Positions 1 to 12,960 are shown, numbered from the stretch's first letter. The stretch is DNA of 64,000 nt from Sphagnum compactum (GCA_965153455.1 OZ234502.1:3451267-3515266), one strand, 5' to 3'. Program-made: numbers and translations. The notes: generated from the sequence alone by a model not told the origin.

Positions 1-1450
1 AATACCTCCCCCAACACCCTACCATCCCCCATCCAAAAGTTGATATCTTCAACTTCTTAGACTGTCCACCTATTGAAGCCAGTCTTGGACTGTCCACCAA
101 TTATTATTATCATCATCAGATGCTCCACAGGGAACGGGCAGTGACTGGAAGAATCTTCCAGGCACTACCCAATTTTTGTCCACACAGACAGACACCACGT
201 TTGCTTTTATATATAAGATTTGCTTTTCAAAGATGTTTCCCAACTGCCCTAACTGTCGCCGGTTCCGACGTAATGTTAAAACGCAGAACGTCTTCTGACA
301 CACAAATGGACAGACACCATGTTAACTTTTATATATAGGATGAACATTTGAAATACCTTGTCAAAACCAAAAATACATGTAACAAACAAAAAAAACCTTA
401 CAACAAAAATTACGGAACATTTTAATGTTTTTAATTGAATGATGAATTATGAGATTTTTATGACTAGTAATACCCATTTATTTTCAGATTTTTATTTTTT
501 GTTGAGATAGTTTTTAAATAGGTTTTTTAAGATTAAAAAATGCAATATACTTGCAAGCTTTACATATTTTTGACAATTTTTTAAATTCACAAATATTTTT
601 AAATTTTAAAAATTCTTTTTAAAAAAAAATTGGGTAAACTTTCCAATATCATAAACTTAAAATCATCACAAGCTAATATCACGAACTATCATGGGACAGA
701 TTCCGCTTGGTAACATGCCCTCCAGATACACTTAAACAATTCTGCCAAGTGCTTTTATGTATTTTATATTTTTGAGAAAAAAATGGCAAATTCCAGCCAC
801 AATGTGACAATTCCAGATCCATTTCGAATTATAATTCATCATACATCAAATTTCATTTTAGACTCGGCTTTTTTTTTGGTTGTTTGTCTTGCATCCTTTC
901 AATGTTTTTGTCTATTTGTATGTTGTTGCTTTTTTAATATCTTTTCAATGTTTTTTTTTTTTTTTTGGGGTTTATTTATATCTTGTTGTGAACTTAATCA
1001 ATGAATCGGACTTTCGTTGACAAGAATGAAAGAAAAATTTAATAAAACAAAATGACATATAAATAATTTTATAATAATTTTTTTTGGAAAAAAGAAAATT
1101 AATTACAGCAAAATCATTATGTCCACCAAAAAAAAAATTTAATCATTGTCACCCCTAGTGTGAAGCACCGTGAAGCCCAAATATATAATGATGGGCCTTT
1201 AAAAGCTGGTAACATCATGTGCAAAACTGAAAAATAACAAGGGGTGTGGCACACCGTGACCTCGCCATTTTACAACAGCAAAAGAAGAATTATGAAAATT
1301 CAAATATTTCACCATGCAAAAATATAATCTTCAAAAAACTCCTCTAAAATAAAGAAACCCAAATCCTTCAAGAAAAAATAACTCTGTAACTAATCTCTCA
1401 AGTTTCAAAACAAGCCAAAAAATATCATCTTTCAAAAATTCCCATATAAA
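1..1450. other. AT-rich intergenic DNA
   Basis: No gene is recognisable here. Positions 187-219 and 309-341 are a direct repeat of 33 bases, 122 bp apart with no indel, each ending in a TATA-like stretch (ttttatata). Upstream of the first copy lies the near-palindrome CTGGAAGAATCTTCCAG (about 143-159), which contains a GAAnnTTC heat-shock-element-like core. The rest is A/T-rich with poly-T and poly-A runs and no open frame of note. Confidence 0.6.
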
Positions 1451-1756
1451 AATAGACCTATTATTACCTAGGGGCCAAATTCCCTTCAGCTACTATACTC
1501 TATAATGAACCTAAACACAATATCCTAATAGACCTACTACTACCTAGGGGCCATAGTCCCTTAAGCTACTATACTCTATAATGGATCGGAACACAATATC
1601 CTAATAGACCTACTACTACCTAGGGGCCATAGTCCCTTTAGCTACTATACTCTATAATGAATCTAAACACAATATCCTAATAGACCTACTACTACCTAAG
1701 GGCCAAAATCCCTTAAGCTACTATATACTCTATAATGAATCTAAACACCATATCCT
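1451..1756. repeat. 76-bp minisatellite, four copies
   Basis: The phrase aatagacct starts at 1451, 1527, 1603 and 1679, an exact 76-bp period. The last copy carries a 2-bp insertion. The units share the cctaggggcc and agctactatactctataatg segments and differ at only a few positions, so the array looks fairly young. No gene overlaps it. Confidence 0.93.
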
Positions 1757-2580
1757 CGGCTTAGTAGGCAAGGCCAATAAATTTCGGCAAATCAAAGAGA
1801 CAAAGTGAAAATGGTTTGGTGTCAGTCTGAGAGTGTTCCTGAAAGCCCATTTCTTGACACTAACTAGCAAAGAAGTACATTGTGCTCATCATCGCCATGA
1901 TGAGATGAGCACAATACTTTGCTCAAGTTATTGTGATGAGGAAAAGAACTCTAATGTGTAACACAATTGTAATGTATGTATTTGAATCATTGGATAAAGT
2001 CAAGTCACATACATGATTGTAAGGTGAATTGAAGATTCTTAACATCACTTAAAAGGCTATCATCCATTGATCAATGGAGTTGCCATAAATCTCTTGGGTC
2101 ACAAAGAGTAAGGCGAATTATAACTGGCGACAAAGAAGTCTTTCAATGCTCCAGGCAACCCTAATCTCTCCCGCAGAACTACCTTGTTATACTTCTTACC
2201 ACGGCTGACAACAATGCTATACAACTCTAAATTGTAGCAGGATTACAAATGGGTATGCCTTATTCAGGGTGATATCTATAACAGACGTCTCTTTAAATTG
2301 AATTGCACTCTGGATTTTGTGCAGAAGATACAGGAAGTGAAAAGAACCTTCTTGCAAAGGTTTTGTTCTCTGTAAGTTAATCCCATACCAAGCTTCTAGA
2401 ACCCACAATTCCAATATTTTGCAATGAGACGCAAAAGGGGAAACTGTTTTGTGAGATGTGAAGTAGATGGGTTTTTCTATCGGGTGAGCTTTGACCATTA
2501 TAAGAGCAGCAAACAGTTGGACGCACCTCCTTGATCCAGCTTACTTTCTGCCAGTAGTGATTTGTCAAGCTCCAGGGCCA
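1757..2580. other. Downstream flank / probable 3' UTR of the polyamine oxidase gene
   Basis: This stretch follows the stop codon of the minus-strand oxidase gene. It has more even composition than the spacer to its left, and open frames here are short and without recognisable domains. The part next to 2580 is probably the 3' untranslated region. I could not choose a polyadenylation site. Confidence 0.4.
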
Positions 2581-5500
2581 TCACAGACGAGAAATCTGCA
2601 AAGGAGTCACAAGCTCTGACTCCTCTGCCCTTACTGGATGAAAGATCTCAAGATCGTGATACCACTCGGTAAACCTTTCCCGGCATTCAACACCAGCCAT
2701 AACTCCAGTGGCAAAGGCTCCATGCACTGTCCCTGGAAATCTCTCACTGGTAGCCTCCCCAGCAAAGAAGATGTTATCAACCGGCATGCGCAATTGTGCA
2801 TACAAGTTATGCGGTTTACCCACAACATCATAGCTGTAGCAACCTCGAGCATCTGGGTCTGTTCTCCAACGCGACACTAGATATTGGATCTGCAGTTCCA
2901 AAATTCACATCAGATGTGCTTGTTTGCAGAAGGGGATAAAGCAACAGCTCTCGATGAAAATGGTTTTCCAATTGCAAATCACTTGACAACACAATGGTGG
3001 CTTAAGAATCTGAAGTGCATACTGGTTCACATGCAGTGGGGAGTATTCTTTTCAATTGCAATACTGTGAACTCAACAGCTGCCTCATCAGAAAGGGCCTC
3101 AATGTCATCAGCAAGACGTCCTGCAAAGCACACTCGCATCAGATCCTTTGAAATACTGAACTCATATTGAAACATATACTTCAAAGTTTCAATATATGCA
3201 CACAGCACTCAGCAGAAAATTTTCACATCATATATCCACCAACATACACTTCAATCCGAATATGGATAGCTATAATTTATGCAAGACCACTGCACAAAGA
3301 CAAGTGAGGAGTAGACAAAGTTAGCAGGGCACACCTGCTGGCATGTACACCAAGACAGGGTGACTGGTTGCTTTGTGAAGGTTTAAAAAGTAGCTGCACC
3401 CATAGGAAGTGGGAGCAACTACCCCGAGGAACTCCACATTTGGCCAAAAAACACTCTCAAAAAACAGAGCAATTTTATTCTCATTGCCAATGCCCAGATC
3501 AGCAATTGCCGCCTCTTTCCAGTTGGGCAGTCTGGGTTCAAACTGTGGCACATTGGCTTTGAGCACACCCAAAGGCACAGCGACTATCACTGCATCTGCA
3601 TCAAATGTCTTCCCATTCTCTGTTGTTACTCGCACCCCATGGAGCCACCGATTAACCTTTGTTACTCTGTTCAAGATAGGATCATCTCTTAATGTGAGTC
3701 TACTAAAATTTTGTGGTTTCTCCCTTCTGCAAGTAGCTCATTAAACAATGCAATACCTTGTTTTGTGCATAACATGTACAAGCCTAGCCACATCGCACCT
3801 ATGATTAAGACGGATGTCGAGACCTTCAGAGAGGGAGATAATGACAGGCTGATAACCTCGCACCATAAGACCATGCCCACCTTGTAATAAGTCTTCCTGC
3901 AGAATCAAAATCCCATACACCCACAATCATTGTTGTCCATGGCTCAGATTACAACAATGAGTATGAGACAAAGTGATACCCATTCATCACCATCACCAGA
4001 TTAAAAAAAACCCAGTACAAATCACACAGTTTGCTTTATTTGTATTGGACCTCATCCCAACTCTGAACTGAGATGTTATCAGCATCAGTTGCAAACCAGC
4101 CCTCCATGCGACACAAGTACCACTGCAAAACCTTGTGAGCCATTCCTTCTTGCCTGCAAGTACAACACTCTCTCTTGAGCCATTGAATGGACATGAAAAA
4201 GAAAAAAAAAGAAAAAGCCATATTCCCCCTCTGGCAAATTCCCAATTGCCCAGAAGCCCTGCTGAATTCAGAAAACATCTGTTACCTACATCCAAGGACA
4301 CAGGAGGAATGTTCAATCCTTTAATCATATATGCAGCAGAAGGTCATGAAAACAATGCACCCATCCTCCTCACACATCCTAAAGCCCTTGGTAGCTTGAA
4401 TCCATTAGAATTTCTGAAATAGGAGACAAACCTCAACTCAGGACATCTCTCCAACACCATATCCATAGCTTTTGAGACTGACATATCATTTGGATACTCT
4501 TGCCGGATTTTTTTGGTCTAGACAGAAGCAAGCAAAAACCCTTGTAGCTGTTAGCTATTATGTTCATGAGACAGTCTTCTCAATGGACAACACTGCTCCA
4601 CCATGAACCAATTGACACCCAAAACAATACTGGTAAAAAAGTCACCTCTTCCAACAAGCACTCAAACACCTCCCCGACCTCCACAACAAGAGCCTGAGGA
4701 ACTTGGTGCCCTTCCATGTCGAAAAGGGCATAACTAAACACCCCCAATCCCAAGAATAGGCCACATCAAATTGAAGTCCCTTACTGATGAGAGCAAAGCA
4801 CCCACACTGGGACAAGATGGCAGAGTTTTCTTACCCTGTAAAGTCCTTCCCAAAACATCCTCACAACATAGAGGGCATGGTGATCTTGAGGCACTTTAAA
4901 GTTCTCAATAAAGATCACTGCTTGTGTCTCTTTCAACACAAAGGCCCTGTCTTTCGACCACATGGAGTTTCAAACAGTAGAGGAAATTACAACAGGGCAT
5001 TACACCCAGAATTCAGGTCTGATCAGACACCACTTGCAAATGCAATCTAGCCAAGAGCATGTCACCAAAAATGAGAAGAACATGCAAGAGTAACAGAAAA
5101 TTTCCTTGCCTCTCCAGATCATGATCATAGAGCACAGATTTCTCCTCACATGTGCGGTATAGTGGCAGATGAAGGTTTGCAATCACTGTTGCCAAAGGAT
5201 TGTCTTTGCAAACTCCATGCAACCTGCACCATCAGAGAGTTGCATCATTGCTGTAAGTTGAGGAGGAGAAGGTGGCCATGAAAAAGAGAGATTTCCTTCC
5301 AACTGGGAGGAAAGATCAGGTTAAGATTTAAGCCACAATAACAACATCAGGTGGGTGCAAGGAAAAAAAGGAAAACACCAACAATAATTCGATCCAAATG
5401 AACGAGCTGCCTGGCATTCTTTGATTGTGCAAAATTCTCTATTACACAGCATGACATCCAAAGAAGCAATTGTCATGCTTGCACGGAAAATCCTTGAGAA

Positions 5501-5999
5501 GGTCATATCACTCTCGTGAGGTAGGTCATGATGATGGGGAGGGGGTGACCAACCGAATTTGCATTTTCCCCAGTAATGTGTCTGTCTACAGGAAGCGGAT
5601 TTTACCACGAGGCACCCATGTCAACAGGGAAACCAAAGGAATGATCTGTGAGTACGCGGCCCCCTATTCGATCCCGGGACTCCAACACTACAACCTGCAC
5701 AGTTTGGGGATTTAAGAGTCTGGGGATCCTGGAATGATGGAAGTGGCAGACTGATCAGACTGTTGTACTACTACAACGATAAAGACATGGGTGGATGGGT
5801 GGCAATGGGTGGTTGGATCCATGTGATGGGCACTCTACTAGAGGTTTAGGGTTTTGATGAATACCTTGAAATGAGAATTTTGTAGGAAGCATGCAGCAGC
5901 TAAGCCTCCGAATCCTGCACCAATAACAACCACTGTGGGGATTGAAGTTGTTGCTGCTGCTGCCACTGCTGCTCTTCCCCAACATATACCTGAACCCAT
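2581..5999 (-). CDS. PAO: Polyamine oxidase, peroxisomal PAO2/PAO3 type (10 exons)
   Basis: FAD-dependent polyamine oxidase, expected to back-convert spermine/spermidine in peroxisomes with release of H2O2. Exons on the minus strand: 5999-5865, 5694-5606, 5223-5110, 4946-4835, 4517-4432, 4153-4051, 3896-3799, 3666-3335, 3120-3023, 2889-2581. The joined frame is 1,476 bp (491 aa), the normal length of the family, and all phases agree. Visible features: dinucleotide-binding [14 protein letters not shown] (G27, G29, G32), [18 protein letters not shown], the NENKIAL segment with the conserved active-site lysine (K310), FFAGEATS near the C terminus (430-437), and a final SRL, a type 1 peroxisomal signal. 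Intron positions match those I recall for Arabidopsis PAO2-4. Exon 4 (A114-R150) is poorly conserved and intron 3 has a GC donor. An in-frame ATG at 6128 could add 43 residues. Confidence 0.93.
4947..5109 (-). other. Probable GC-AG intron of the polyamine oxidase gene
   Basis: The exon coding for YDHDLER ends in AG followed by gcaagg on the minus strand. No GT donor gives a usable frame here. Joining to the acceptor gacag before position 4946 completes an AGG codon and keeps the frame open through the next exon. AG|GCAAG is the usual context of the minor GC-AG class. The family has an intron at this point. Confidence 0.65.
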
Positions 6000-7760
6000 A
6001 ATGCCCAATTGTAAGATTTGGAAGATACAAGGCAAAAGCAGCAGAGGAAGAACTCTGCTGCTGGATCCATGTGATCGGTGCTCTACTAAATGGCTGGTAA
6101 GAGCATCTCCAGCAGTGCTCAGTTCCATGACCAGGCTGCAAAAATATTTCTCACATCCAAGTTTAGTTCTTTACTTTTTTCCAACCCCACCCATAAGACT
6201 AAAACTGGGAGTGCAAATAGATGGGAGACTACTACAAGCAACCCACCTGGACCAATCAAACTATGTAGCCATTTAACAGCAGGTGTTAAGCTGTGCTGTG
6301 CCTTGTACCAGCCCAAGCAAACTGTGCAAAAATGCTGAGCCAAAACCATTTTGTGGAGCCAAACTGACATTTTTTGACTTTTCTTCATCCAATTTTAATT
6401 TGCAGGGTCACATACTGAGCACTGGTCGAATTGCTCTCACTAAGAACGGGACAAAGGAATCAATCAGCTGTGTTAGGGTTAGGAAGTACTCGATTCAGAC
6501 GTGGTGGTGTTGGGGCCTTTCGAGGTCGCCATAAGTGGCGTTGTGTTCTCTGCGTATTACCTTCCAGTTCTGAAGCTTCAAATGAGCGACGAGGGTGACT
6601 CAATGATACACAGGCACACATGCAGGAGGAGTGAGGAGAACTCCCCCCACCCACCAAAATTGGGAAGAAAGAAACACCACGAAGATCTCGGATCTCTCCC
6701 AGACGCTGAAACCACCAACGTCGAGTGAGTTTCGAGCTTGAAATCGAACAAAACAAAAGACACTTCCCAGCGAAACGCCGCCTCGAGAGCCGATGAGGTA
6801 GGGTAGCTTCGAAGTTCCTGCCTCCTCGAAATTGCACGCAAATCACTGCTATTCTTTACGCCTCTTCCTCTTTTCAACCAAAACAAACACCCAGAGTGAA
6901 AACTCTTCAAAGAACAATCGCAATGCAAGTTAGAAACTATTTGCTTGCTTTGATTTCTTATGGAGGCTCCGCCCAGACCCGGGAGGTACCCTGTTTCCGA
7001 CGGCTTTAAACCGAAGCTTCTACGCTACGGATCGATGCGGATTTCTAATCCACGAACGAAAGAAAGCCCGAAAAAGGGGGCGGGGAGGGGAAAAACAGAA
7101 CCCAAAATAGAGAATTTCAGGAAGAAATCGAGGAAACAAGCGGGCTCCAAACGAAAGTAAGCAATTGTTCCCAATTCCCGTCCGGCTTTCAAAAGGAGAA
7201 ATTGATAACCGTGGGTCGATACGGATCCAAAGAATATGAAAAAAGATTACAGTCTGAAGAAAGAAATGGTCAAGAAATCAATAGAAGAAATACAAGCGCG
7301 ACCAAATAGACCCAAGAACAAAAGAGGAAATTCACGAAGAACGAGAGTCTATGGCGACGAGAAAGAACCCGCGACAACGACGACGACAACGACGACAACG
7401 ACAAGGAAGTGAAACAAACAACGCAGGAAGAAATACGAAGAGCTCCAAACCCTAGATCGACATCCCTTTCATGCCATACACCAATCCCTCTCCGCCACGT
7501 GCTTTCTCCGGCACCTGGTTTCAGGATCTCATTGGGTTTTAGGACCTCGGCCATTTTTGCTCACGAAATAAAGCAGCGCGGCCGCTCTCTCTCCACGGGT
7601 GCCACGTGTCGGGTCCCGCGAATCACGCGCCGTAGCTGGTCGTGGTCCTTATTGCTTCCAAACCCATGTGACGTGTACGACAGATCCGACGGTCAGGACT
7701 GAGGGCAGGTCAGATCGTGATCAGGAGATGGACGGTGAGATGGGAGTAAAGACAACAAGG
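6000..7760 (-). promoter_or_regulatory. GC-rich promoter and 5' leader of the polyamine oxidase gene
   Basis: Upstream of the minus-strand oxidase the composition becomes distinctly richer in G+C. On the minus strand there is a plausible leader intron: a donor GGAAG|gtaata with exon end at 6561, and an acceptor tttttgcag with exon start at 6135. Two CACGTG G-boxes lie at 7496-7501 and 7603-7608, the second in an ACGTGGC (ABRE-like) context on the minus strand, suggesting abscisic-acid or light-type control. A CGT/CGA-rich stretch is at about 7370-7405. Open frames here lack domains and I read them as non-coding leader. The transcription start is not determined. Confidence 0.55.
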
Positions 7761-10700
7761 TAAGATCATCATGGGAGTGTGTGCGCGGCGGCCTGGACGA
7801 AAAGTAAAAACATTTTTAACGGTTTACTTTTAACCTTTTTCCCCACCCCTTGTCGCCCTAGTAAGTTACTGAGGGTAAATCCCAAGGGGACCCAAACTGA
7901 GCGGCCCTGCCTTTTTGGAAAGACCCCCAATTTTAGGAACACCCTACTTTTAAGGACCTTACTATGCCTTAACTTGTAAATAAATCTTTAAGAGAAAATT
8001 ATGGAAATAAAAGGAGGCCACAAGATGCAAAAAAAAAAACCACCCAAATTCTCTCCCCCCCACCTCCCCCCCTCTTTAGTCCTTTTATTTTATTTTATGT
8101 ATACTTCATGGTCTCATGGAATTATATAAATAAAAATAATAATCAATTATTTCTCTTTTTTTAAAAGAAATTGTACATAATAAATATATTAAGATAGGTG
8201 TTTGATTGATCGGTTGTTTGGAAGTGACCATGTTATAACCCACAAAAACCATGGGGGCCACCCACTTTGGTTTTGGTACAATCAAAAAGCCTTGACAAGG
8301 TGGTGTGCAAACTTTTGTTGTTTTGCAATTTTCGAACCAACAAATTTTTTTAATAAAAAATAATGGAATTTAGAGTCATTTTCATCTCTAAAAATTAAAC
8401 TGAAATTAATTTAACAAGGTTCCATATGAACTTTGAAGTTAAACACATTTGAACCAAAATAGTATTGTGATGGGTGATGAACCTCCCGTGAGGTTGAATA
8501 TATATTTGGCCCAATCACACTTTCTCATATCCAATTTTTTTTTTAATTTGGATTTTCATTTGAAGCACGAGAGGCCTTGATTCAATCTAAGGTCCCGCTT
8601 ATTTGGCTTTTCCAAAGTAAAGAAAGGTATGTGGACTCTCTTGAATTCACCATGGTTCAAACTTGTGACAAAGCACCATTACCAAGGGAACTAAATTAAA
8701 ATGGCAAATTCTTAAGATTCTTAAGAATCATAATCTTGGAATTGAGCACTTTCATGTTTTACAAATTTGAAATATCATAATTCTTAAGAAACTTAACCAA
8801 ATTACACATGCAACAACCCTATTGCCTTATAATTATCATTAAGAGGTTCTTAACGTTTTGACAAGCTCTTTTAGTGGACATGATTTCTTTATCCAAATTA
8901 TTCTTTGAGTGCTTGAAACACAATGAGACACATTTGTTGTAAATCTTTAAATGATTCTTGAAAAAAATTGTTTTGAGAAATTGAAAACATTTTTTACTAG
9001 CTATTTTCAAGCTCTTTCTAACAAATTAAAGAACATTCAATTCAATGGAAATTTGACTCCTCAAGTGTTATTTTAAACATTTAGAACTTACAAGGAATCT
9101 TAACCTTAACACTTAATCTACCCAATAATTGTCAAAATGTTCATTAGGTCCATGAAGCCTTTTTTTTGTTGGTTACTATATATAGCCAAAAAGTTATACA
9201 AAAAATTGAAAGCGCTAAAATCAACTTTTTTGAGATTTTTGATTGCCAAAATTCAACCAAAATTTAAGAAAAATCACCAGATTTTTATACATGGTCCAAA
9301 TATAACCAAAAATATAGAAGGATATTTAAAAAGCTTTATATTCATATTTAGCTTGTAACCAAATTTGGCTAAATCTTTAAGTAAATCATTGTCACTTTGG
9401 GCTACATCACAAAATTGACAAAATAAAACACCGATTAGGTTGTAATCTCATGGTGAATATTGTTGCAAATTTTTTCTCTCAATCTACCTTTTGCCCTTTT
9501 TTCACCATGTTATATTTTGCACCCATAACCTCCTATGTTTACGAATAACAAGGGACACATAACATGCCACGTAATATGTGTGAAAGGGTTTTGTAGCATG
9601 TTCCATATATCCCCTAGCACCCAAAACATGCCCAAAACATGTATGACATGGACCCAAACCCTAAACCCTCCAAAAATGCCAAGGTAAAGAAAAAAAAAAT
9701 AGCGCAAAGGGCAGGTTGGGGGAAAAAGAATTGCAACAATAGTCTTGTGCTGACCACATTAACAACAATGGGCATTTTAATATTTTAATTGTCATATTTA
9801 ATTGTTTACAAATCATTGAAAAAAAATGGATTTTGAAGCCAAATATCAATGTTAATTAAAAGTTTCAAAATTGACAAACTATTTCAATGTTTACTATGCA
9901 TCCATGTTTATCCTTCTTTCATTTTCTCTCTTCAAAAAAAGAAAGAGTAAAAATTAATGTTGTAAGTGTGTACTAGATTGCAAACTTCAAACAAAAAAAA
10001 AAAAACTTGGTTATTTACTAATTAATATAATGTGTGGACATGTTGAAATAATGTTTAGAAAGTTGCTATGTTAGACAATATGATATTGTGATTCATGGCA
10101 CTTTGTTGATGTTAAAGGTGATATTAGTTGCAAACTTTGGACACCAAATGTGGCTCCATACCTTAAGATTCATATTATGACCTTTTGAAAACTTTAATTC
10201 TAGTGGGAATCCCAAAATGTTTTTACTATTCTATCATGACATGAATTATCAATTCTTAACACTTGTTATTATTGATATTTACATAGTTGAAATATCAAAT
10301 TGAGACACAGTTTGGAACTTTTGGTTTGGGTCAATGAAACAAATGATTGTTAAAATTTAAGGAATTTTTATAATATTGTACCATGAAGAAATGTAAATGC
10401 AATGATATATCTTTCTCATTAAAAAAGGTAGGTTTTACAAGTATATAGAATTTCAAACACCATTATGTTCGGAAGTCATAGTATCACCCAACAGAATCAA
10501 TTTAATGAAAATGTTGGGCCGCTTGAGGTGGGTCGTACAAGTTTTTCTAGTGTTTTTAATGAGAAATTTCATGGTTCAACTTAATAGATTAGCTTCATTG
10601 AAAGGCTTGGCCATTTGTGAATCAAGTGGAAGAATTATGAGATTCACATTTTGTCATTGTGTGAACAAGGAAAATAAGTCGATTGCACTTACATCAAAGA

Positions 10701-12730
10701 AATTCGAATTAATCCATGATTGGGAAAATAATGACTTTTTGCAACTGTCATTTTTCACATTAATATTTTTGAAGCAATATTATAGTTGAAAGATTGTGGT
10801 TAAAGATTCATACTAGGCAAAAATTCTCTTGGACCATCCAACTGCACATTACAAGGAAGGGTTAGAATGACTCCACATTCGACAACTTGTTTAAAAAATT
10901 GTGAATGGACAAAAATGAAAACTATTCAAGGACCTTCAAGTTTTTGATGAATCTTTGGCGTCTTTTTTCATTATATATTTTCCCAAATGAAATCATGATT
11001 TAATAATTGGTCAAATAAATTTAGTTGAAACTCAAATGCAAATAAAAAGTGATGATGTCTGAGGATTTTGTTTTATACTAATGTGTTTTTTTTAAGAAAA
11101 ATGTTTCTTAACAAATGTCACCCAAACAACCCATTATAACCAACAAAATTCTTCACAACAACAATGTAACATTCAAACTTAAGGGCCCACATGTCGATAT
11201 GACATGGTTTCAAATATGGAATAAAAACAATATGACCATGAGGAATAAGAAGTGGACAACCTTGAGCCCTACTTTACACACAACCATGCCTTTATTGATT
11301 CCACATGTTCGCCATGTTAAACAAATGTTTGACTAGCCTTCAATCCAACATTATGTGGAATCCTTTCATTCCCATGTGCTTTCATTCAATCATCTTCCTT
11401 CTTTTCCAAAAAAAATCCCAATTTTTAATGTTTAAAATAATTATAATGTTTATATTATTAATTCTCATATTATTTATTTATTTATAATTTTTTCAACAAG
11501 ATAGGAAAACAAGTTTCTTGTGGAAAGTTGGTGAGTTTAAACCTCACGACCAAAGAACAAAAAACTTGAACATACATGTAACCCATTTTGGAAACAAATT
11601 TACTTATGTCAAACCTATGGGGGGCATCATTAGTCCTTTAGGAGCCTTCAACAAAATCACATATTCTCAACCGTCATCCCATGTTAATGGTAAAACCTAA
11701 TTTCAAGTCATCAAGTTGTTTTGCTATTAGAACAATGCTTCCATTGAAATATTGGGTAACTTGAATGGAACCTATATGCAATGTGGATTAGGCTTTGTGA
11801 TTTTGTCTTTTTGTAAGAATACACTAACCAAACACATGAACTAAACTATCCATTCAAGCAAAAGTGGTTGGTGTATCGCTTGATTGCACAGCAATTGCCA
11901 TAAACATTTGATCTTGACAATAGAGTGTAAACTTGGAACTTGAATGTAGAATGGCCAAATGTGAAGACACCTTCTTATATTTATTCATTGGAACCAATAT
12001 CCTTATTACATAACTTTTAAGATCCAATGGTGTAACTATACCTTTAAATTGTTGTTATGCCTTTTGTTAATGCAATAACATTTAAGCACAAAACTTGGAT
12101 TTCCCAAGAAAATCACAAAGTTTATAAGTTATGCAACATTTATTTACACCTTTCTAAGAACTCCAATAGTCAAAAAAATTATGTATAAGGTCACTAAGGA
12201 TATCTTTTAACCAAAAAAAATAGAATACCTAGGGGTTAATAGTTAATACCATGGGGTAAAAGCAAAAAATTGTGTTGCCCCCCATAGGTTACATATTTAA
12301 GAAGTGTAGGGTAGAACAACCCATAATCGAACATTTAAAGATTTTGAAATTTTAAACGTTCATCGAATAGTTCGATTGACCATGGAATCTAAAGATGAAT
12401 TGTAGAGCACCTTTTGGCGTTCCCAATGTCGTTCATTACTTGTCATTTGAGTGAAAAATGAACAAAACATCACGTTCCAAAATTGGACACCCCTAGCTGT
12501 TGGAACAAATAACCAACAAACAAAAGACTCCCTGTGACTAAACAACTTTGATCCTATTTTCAAAATCAACGTTGATGAAAAGTAAACACCACGTGTCTTA
12601 TAATCAAAATTGGATGAAGGGGAAACCAAACCAAAATTTATGTAAAATTGTACATCAACCATCAAAAATTCGAAATAGGGTTTCACATCCATGGTGATGG
12701 GTGTTCCTTTATTCTTTAAACCCTAATTCC
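7761..12730. other. AT-rich intergenic DNA without recognised genes
   Basis: About 5 kb of A/T-rich sequence. Several open frames of 60-110 codons occur (for example 10505-10789 plus and 12360-12692 minus), but none shows a domain, a splice context or codon bias that I recognise. The stretch 10.4-11.4 kb has scattered open segments in different frames and may be an old decayed element of unknown type. Confidence 0.5.
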
Positions 12731-12734
12731 CCCA

Positions 12735-12960
12735 ACGTTTGGAAGTGTTGCAGGGCTTCCTGCAACAATTTCACTCATTTCCTCTGGTCATTTCCCTCTA
12801 GTCTAATCTTCATTGCTTAGAGGCACCGTTGGGCTTCCCACAATAATTTTTCTCATTTCCTCTAGTTGTCTCCCATTTGGTTTGGTCCTCAACACTTGGA
12901 GGCGTTACAGGGCTTCTCTCAATGATTTTTCTTGTTTCCTTTGGTCGTTTACTTCTAGAG
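12735..12960. repeat. About 78-bp tandem repeat, three copies
   Basis: The phrase gggcttc occurs at 12753, 12831 and 12910, spacing 78 and 79 bp. Each time it is followed by an aca/tca-atnatttnnctcatttcct block and a tctag/ttctag end. The copies are clearly diverged. Confidence 0.8.

Noticed and set aside
1451-1756. CRISPR-like regular repeat spacing
   Set aside because: The whole 76-bp unit is repeated without unique spacers, and the window is plant nuclear DNA.
5755-6141. Second minus-strand frame over oxidase exon 1
   Set aside because: It is a shadow of the true exon in another frame; the [10 protein letters not shown] motif lies in the other frame.
6960-7160. Plus-strand open frame MEAPPRPGRYPV... 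in the GC-rich leader
   Set aside because: It has no domain or partner exon, and the surrounding sequence reads better as promoter/leader of the minus-strand oxidase gene.
12360-12692. 110-codon minus-strand open frame
   Set aside because: It has no recognisable motif and sits in AT-rich spacer; a frame of this length can occur by chance in 64 kb.
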